Both the position numbers and the translations under genes were made by a program. From assembly GCA_021784265.1 (NCBI GenBank), contig JAJXTA010000111.1, positions 1 to 7,683 of the forward strand: a stretch of DNA of 7,683 nucleotides, given 5' to 3'. The notes below the pieces were generated by a model. That model was not told the DNA's origin. It saw only the letters and a list, made by a program, of their open reading frames with translations, and ran no database searches. Shown piece by piece: positions 5,704 to 7,683 of this stretch (within the stretch, counting starts at the first letter, position 1; every line of letters starts with the position of its first letter). This DNA is from a bacterium. GTDB taxonomy: Bacteria; Verrucomicrobiota; Verrucomicrobiia; Limisphaerales; J093.

Positions 5704-7683
5704 ATGAAGACCAAACTGTTGCCGAACGTCCCGCTCCTGCTGGCCCTGGGCTTTGGGTTCGGGGCAACCGCCGGTCAGGGGCAAGCGCAGGGCGTTGGGG
5801 ACGTCCTCACTTACCATAACGACAACGCCCGGACGGGCCAGAACCTGAATGAGACGGTGCTGAACCCGGTCAACGTGAACCTCGCCACCTTCGGCAAGGT
5901 CTTCACGCAACCGGTGGATGGTTATGTCTATGCCCAGCCGCTTTATCTGGGGGCGGTGGCCGTGGCGGGGAAAGGGGTCCACAATGTCGTTTTTGTGGCC
6001 ACCGAACACGACTCGGTCTATGCGTTTGACGCCGACGACAACCTGGGGACCAACGCTCTCCCCCTCTGGCAAACGAGCTTCCTGGACCCGGCCGCGGGGA
6101 TCACGACCGTGCCCAGCGCGGATGTGGGCAGCGGCGATATTGTGCCCGAGATCGGCATCACCAGCACGCCGGTCATCGATCCCGCCAGCGGGACGCTCTA
6201 TGTCATCGCCAAGACCAAGGAGAACGGGGTCTATCGGCAACGCCTCCACGCCTTGGACCTTACGACGGGTCAGGATCGCACCAACGTGACCCTGCAAGCC
6301 TCGGTCAAGGGGACGGGGGACGGTAACGACGGCCTGGGCCATGTGCCCTTCAACCCCCTGCGCCAAATGAACCGCCCGGGGCTCCTCTTGCTGAACGGGG
6401 TGGTCTATGCCGCCTTCGCCTCGCACGGGGATAACGGGCCTTACCACGGGTGGGTGCTCGGCTACGCCGCGGCAAACTTGGCGTTGGTGCAGGTGTTCAA
6501 CACCACCCCCAACGGGGGGTTGGGTGGGATCTGGATGAGCGGCGCTGGACCCGCCGCTGACGCCGCGGGCGGCATCTACTTCGAAACCGGCAACGGCACC
6601 TTCAGCACGAATCCCCCGCCGCTGAACCTCGGTGACAGTTTCGTCCGGCTCCAACCCAGCGGAACCAATCTGTCCGTGGCGGATTATTATACGCCCTACA
6701 ACCAGAGCAACCTTAACGCCAGCGATGCCGACCTCGGTTCGGGCGGCGCGCTGGTGCTTCCCGACACGGTGGGCAGCGCCACGCATCCCCACCTGTTGGT
6801 CGGTTGCGGCAAGCAAGGCACGGTGTATCTGGTGGACCGCGACCAAATGGGGCACTACAGCTCGACCAGCGACAGCCAGATTGTCCAATCGCTGCCTGGG
6901 GCGGTTGGGGGGACCTGGAGCATGCCGGCATTCTTCAACGGCCAGGTTTACTACCAGGGGGCCAATGATGTGCTGAAGGCCTTCCAGGTCTCCGGCGGCA
7001 AGCTGGTGCCCACCCCGGTCACCCGCTCCAGCACCCCGTTCGGCTTCCCGGGGGCGACCCCGAGCATTTCCGCGAACGGCACGGCGGGGGCGATCGCGTG
7101 GGTGCTGGAGACCGACCTCTATGGCAGCCGGGGGCAGGCCGTGCTGCACGCCTATAACGCCACCAACCTGACCCAGGAACTCTACAACAGCAACCAGGCC
7201 GGCAGCCGCGACAACCCGGGACCGGCAACGAAGTTTACGGTCCCGACCGTGACGCACGGTCACGTCTATGTCGGCACGGCTAACACGCTGGCGGTGTACG
7301 GGCTGGCGTCGTTTGTCCAAATGCCCACCATCACTCCCAATGGGGGTGTCTTCACCAACCGCGTGACGGTCACCCTGGCGGTGAGCATTCCTGGCGCGAC
7401 GATCCATTACACGCTGGATGGGACTCCGCCCACCGTCGCTTCCCCGCTCTACGCGACACCGCTGATCCTCACCGCGAACACGGCCTTGCGGGCCAAGGCC
7501 TTTAAGACCGGTTCGGTGGAGAGTGGCGAGGTCGATGCCACGTTCTACAACCACGCCACCCTCGGCGCCGGCGTCGGGCTCCACGCCGATTACTATTCCA
7601 ACCAGCTCCGGACCTTCAACGGCACCCCGACCCTCAGCCGCACGGACCCGACCGTTGATTTTAACTGGGGCACGGGGTCGCCG
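5704..7683 (+). CDS. Secreted PQQ-like beta-propeller protein with chitobiase-type and PA14-like modules (3' truncated by the window)
   Basis: From ATG at 5704 the frame stays open for 660 codons to the window end. Residues 1-23 form a signal peptide (MKTK, then a Leu/Gly/Ala core, cleavage near ATA); there is no lipobox. Residues about 33-535 form a repeat beta-propeller. It opens with [16 protein letters not shown], a start I associate with PQQ-like domain proteins of soil bacteria, and shows blade motifs such as [25 protein letters not shown] and [15 protein letters not shown]. Residues about 541-615 match the chitobiase/beta-hexosaminidase C-terminal module ([25 protein letters not shown]). 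From 624 on, [10 protein letters not shown] followed by DFNWG looks like a PA14 domain. There is one cysteine (368), so the vicinal disulfide of true PQQ alcohol dehydrogenases is absent. The protein is more likely a surface binding or scaffold protein than an enzyme. More domains and perhaps a sorting tail should follow beyond the window. Confidence 0.8.
   Translation, partial: MKTKLLPNVPLLLALGFGFGATAGQGQAQGVGDVLTYHNDNARTGQNLNETVLNPVNVNLATFGKVFTQPVDGYVYAQPLYLGAVAVAGKGVHNVVFVATEHDSVYAFDADDNLGTNALPLWQTSFLDPAAGITTVPSADVGSGDIVPEIGITSTPVIDPASGTLYVIAKTKENGVYRQRLHALDLTTGQDRTNVTLQASVKGTGDGNDGLGHVPFNPLRQMNRPGLLLLNGVVYAAFASHGDNGPYHGWVLGYAAANLALVQVFNTTPNGGLGGIWMSGAGPAADAAGGIYFETGNGTFSTNPPPLNLGDSFVRLQPSGTNLSVADYYTPYNQSNLNASDADLGSGGALVLPDTVGSATHPHLLVGCGKQGTVYLVDRDQMGHYSSTSDSQIVQSLPGAVGGTWSMPAFFNGQVYYQGANDVLKAFQVSGGKLVPTPVTRSSTPFGFPGATPSISANGTAGAIAWVLETDLYGSRGQAVLHAYNATNLTQELYNSNQAGSRDNPGPATKFTVPTVTHGHVYVGTANTLAVYGLASFVQMPTITPNGGVFTNRVTVTLAVSIPGATIHYTLDGTPPTVASPLYATPLILTANTALRAKAFKTGSVESGEVDATFYNHATLGAGVGLHADYYSNQLRTFNGTPTLSRTDPTVDFNWGTGSP

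Noticed and set aside
5469..5819. Small plus-strand open frame running into the propeller gene
   Set aside because: It is Ala/Arg/Gly/Pro-rich with no motif, overlaps the start of the propeller gene in another frame, and would begin before the best promoter.
5554..7584. 676-codon minus-strand open frame opposite the propeller gene
   Set aside because: Its codons are exact complements of the propeller gene's codons, and the sense strand encodes clear signal peptide, propeller, chitobiase-type and PA14-like motifs. A long overlapping gene is not needed to explain it.

Overview
The window is high-GC bacterial DNA (by eye roughly two-thirds G+C). Its genes avoid AT-ending codons and mostly lack strong Shine-Dalgarno sites. 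The protein set is a membrane 7TM-PAS sensor, a GH106-like glycoside hydrolase, a DhnA/FbaB-type class I aldolase, and a secreted PQQ-like propeller protein with chitobiase-type and PA14-like modules. This mix is typical of polysaccharide-degrading Verrucomicrobiota, with related Planctomycetota or Acidobacteriota as alternatives. The phylum is an inference from family knowledge; there is no rRNA or marker gene here.

Layout. Bases 1-4228 carry three genes on the minus strand, read from high to low coordinate. First is a 7TM-PAS sensor with a C-terminal four-cysteine motif and no kinase domain (4228-2978). Next is a large exported GH106-like hydrolase (2976-154), which appears to start on CTG immediately after the sensor's stop. 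Last is the 5' end of a probable MFS transporter (105 to beyond base 1). Spacing of 1 and 48 bases suggests one operon. A 275-base divergent intergenic region (4229-4503) separates it from a plus-strand class I aldolase (4504-5307). A hairpin follows the aldolase, then a 396-base intergenic region with a fair sigma70-like promoter and a strongly structured GC-rich leader. The last gene is a plus-strand secreted beta-propeller protein (5704 to beyond 7683), cut off by the window end inside its PA14-like module.

How it may work together (inference). The sensor, hydrolase and transporter look like a small glycan-use unit: sense, cleave outside the cytoplasm, import. The divergent aldolase could act on a phosphorylated sugar product, but nothing in the sequence fixes its substrate. 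The propeller protein has its own promoter and is probably a surface or secreted binding protein rather than an enzyme. I see no CRISPR array, tRNA, rRNA, insertion sequence or phage gene. The most notable points are the CTG start with a strong Shine-Dalgarno site inside the upstream gene, the kinase-less sensor with its paired CxxC motifs, and the hairpin-rich leader of the propeller gene.
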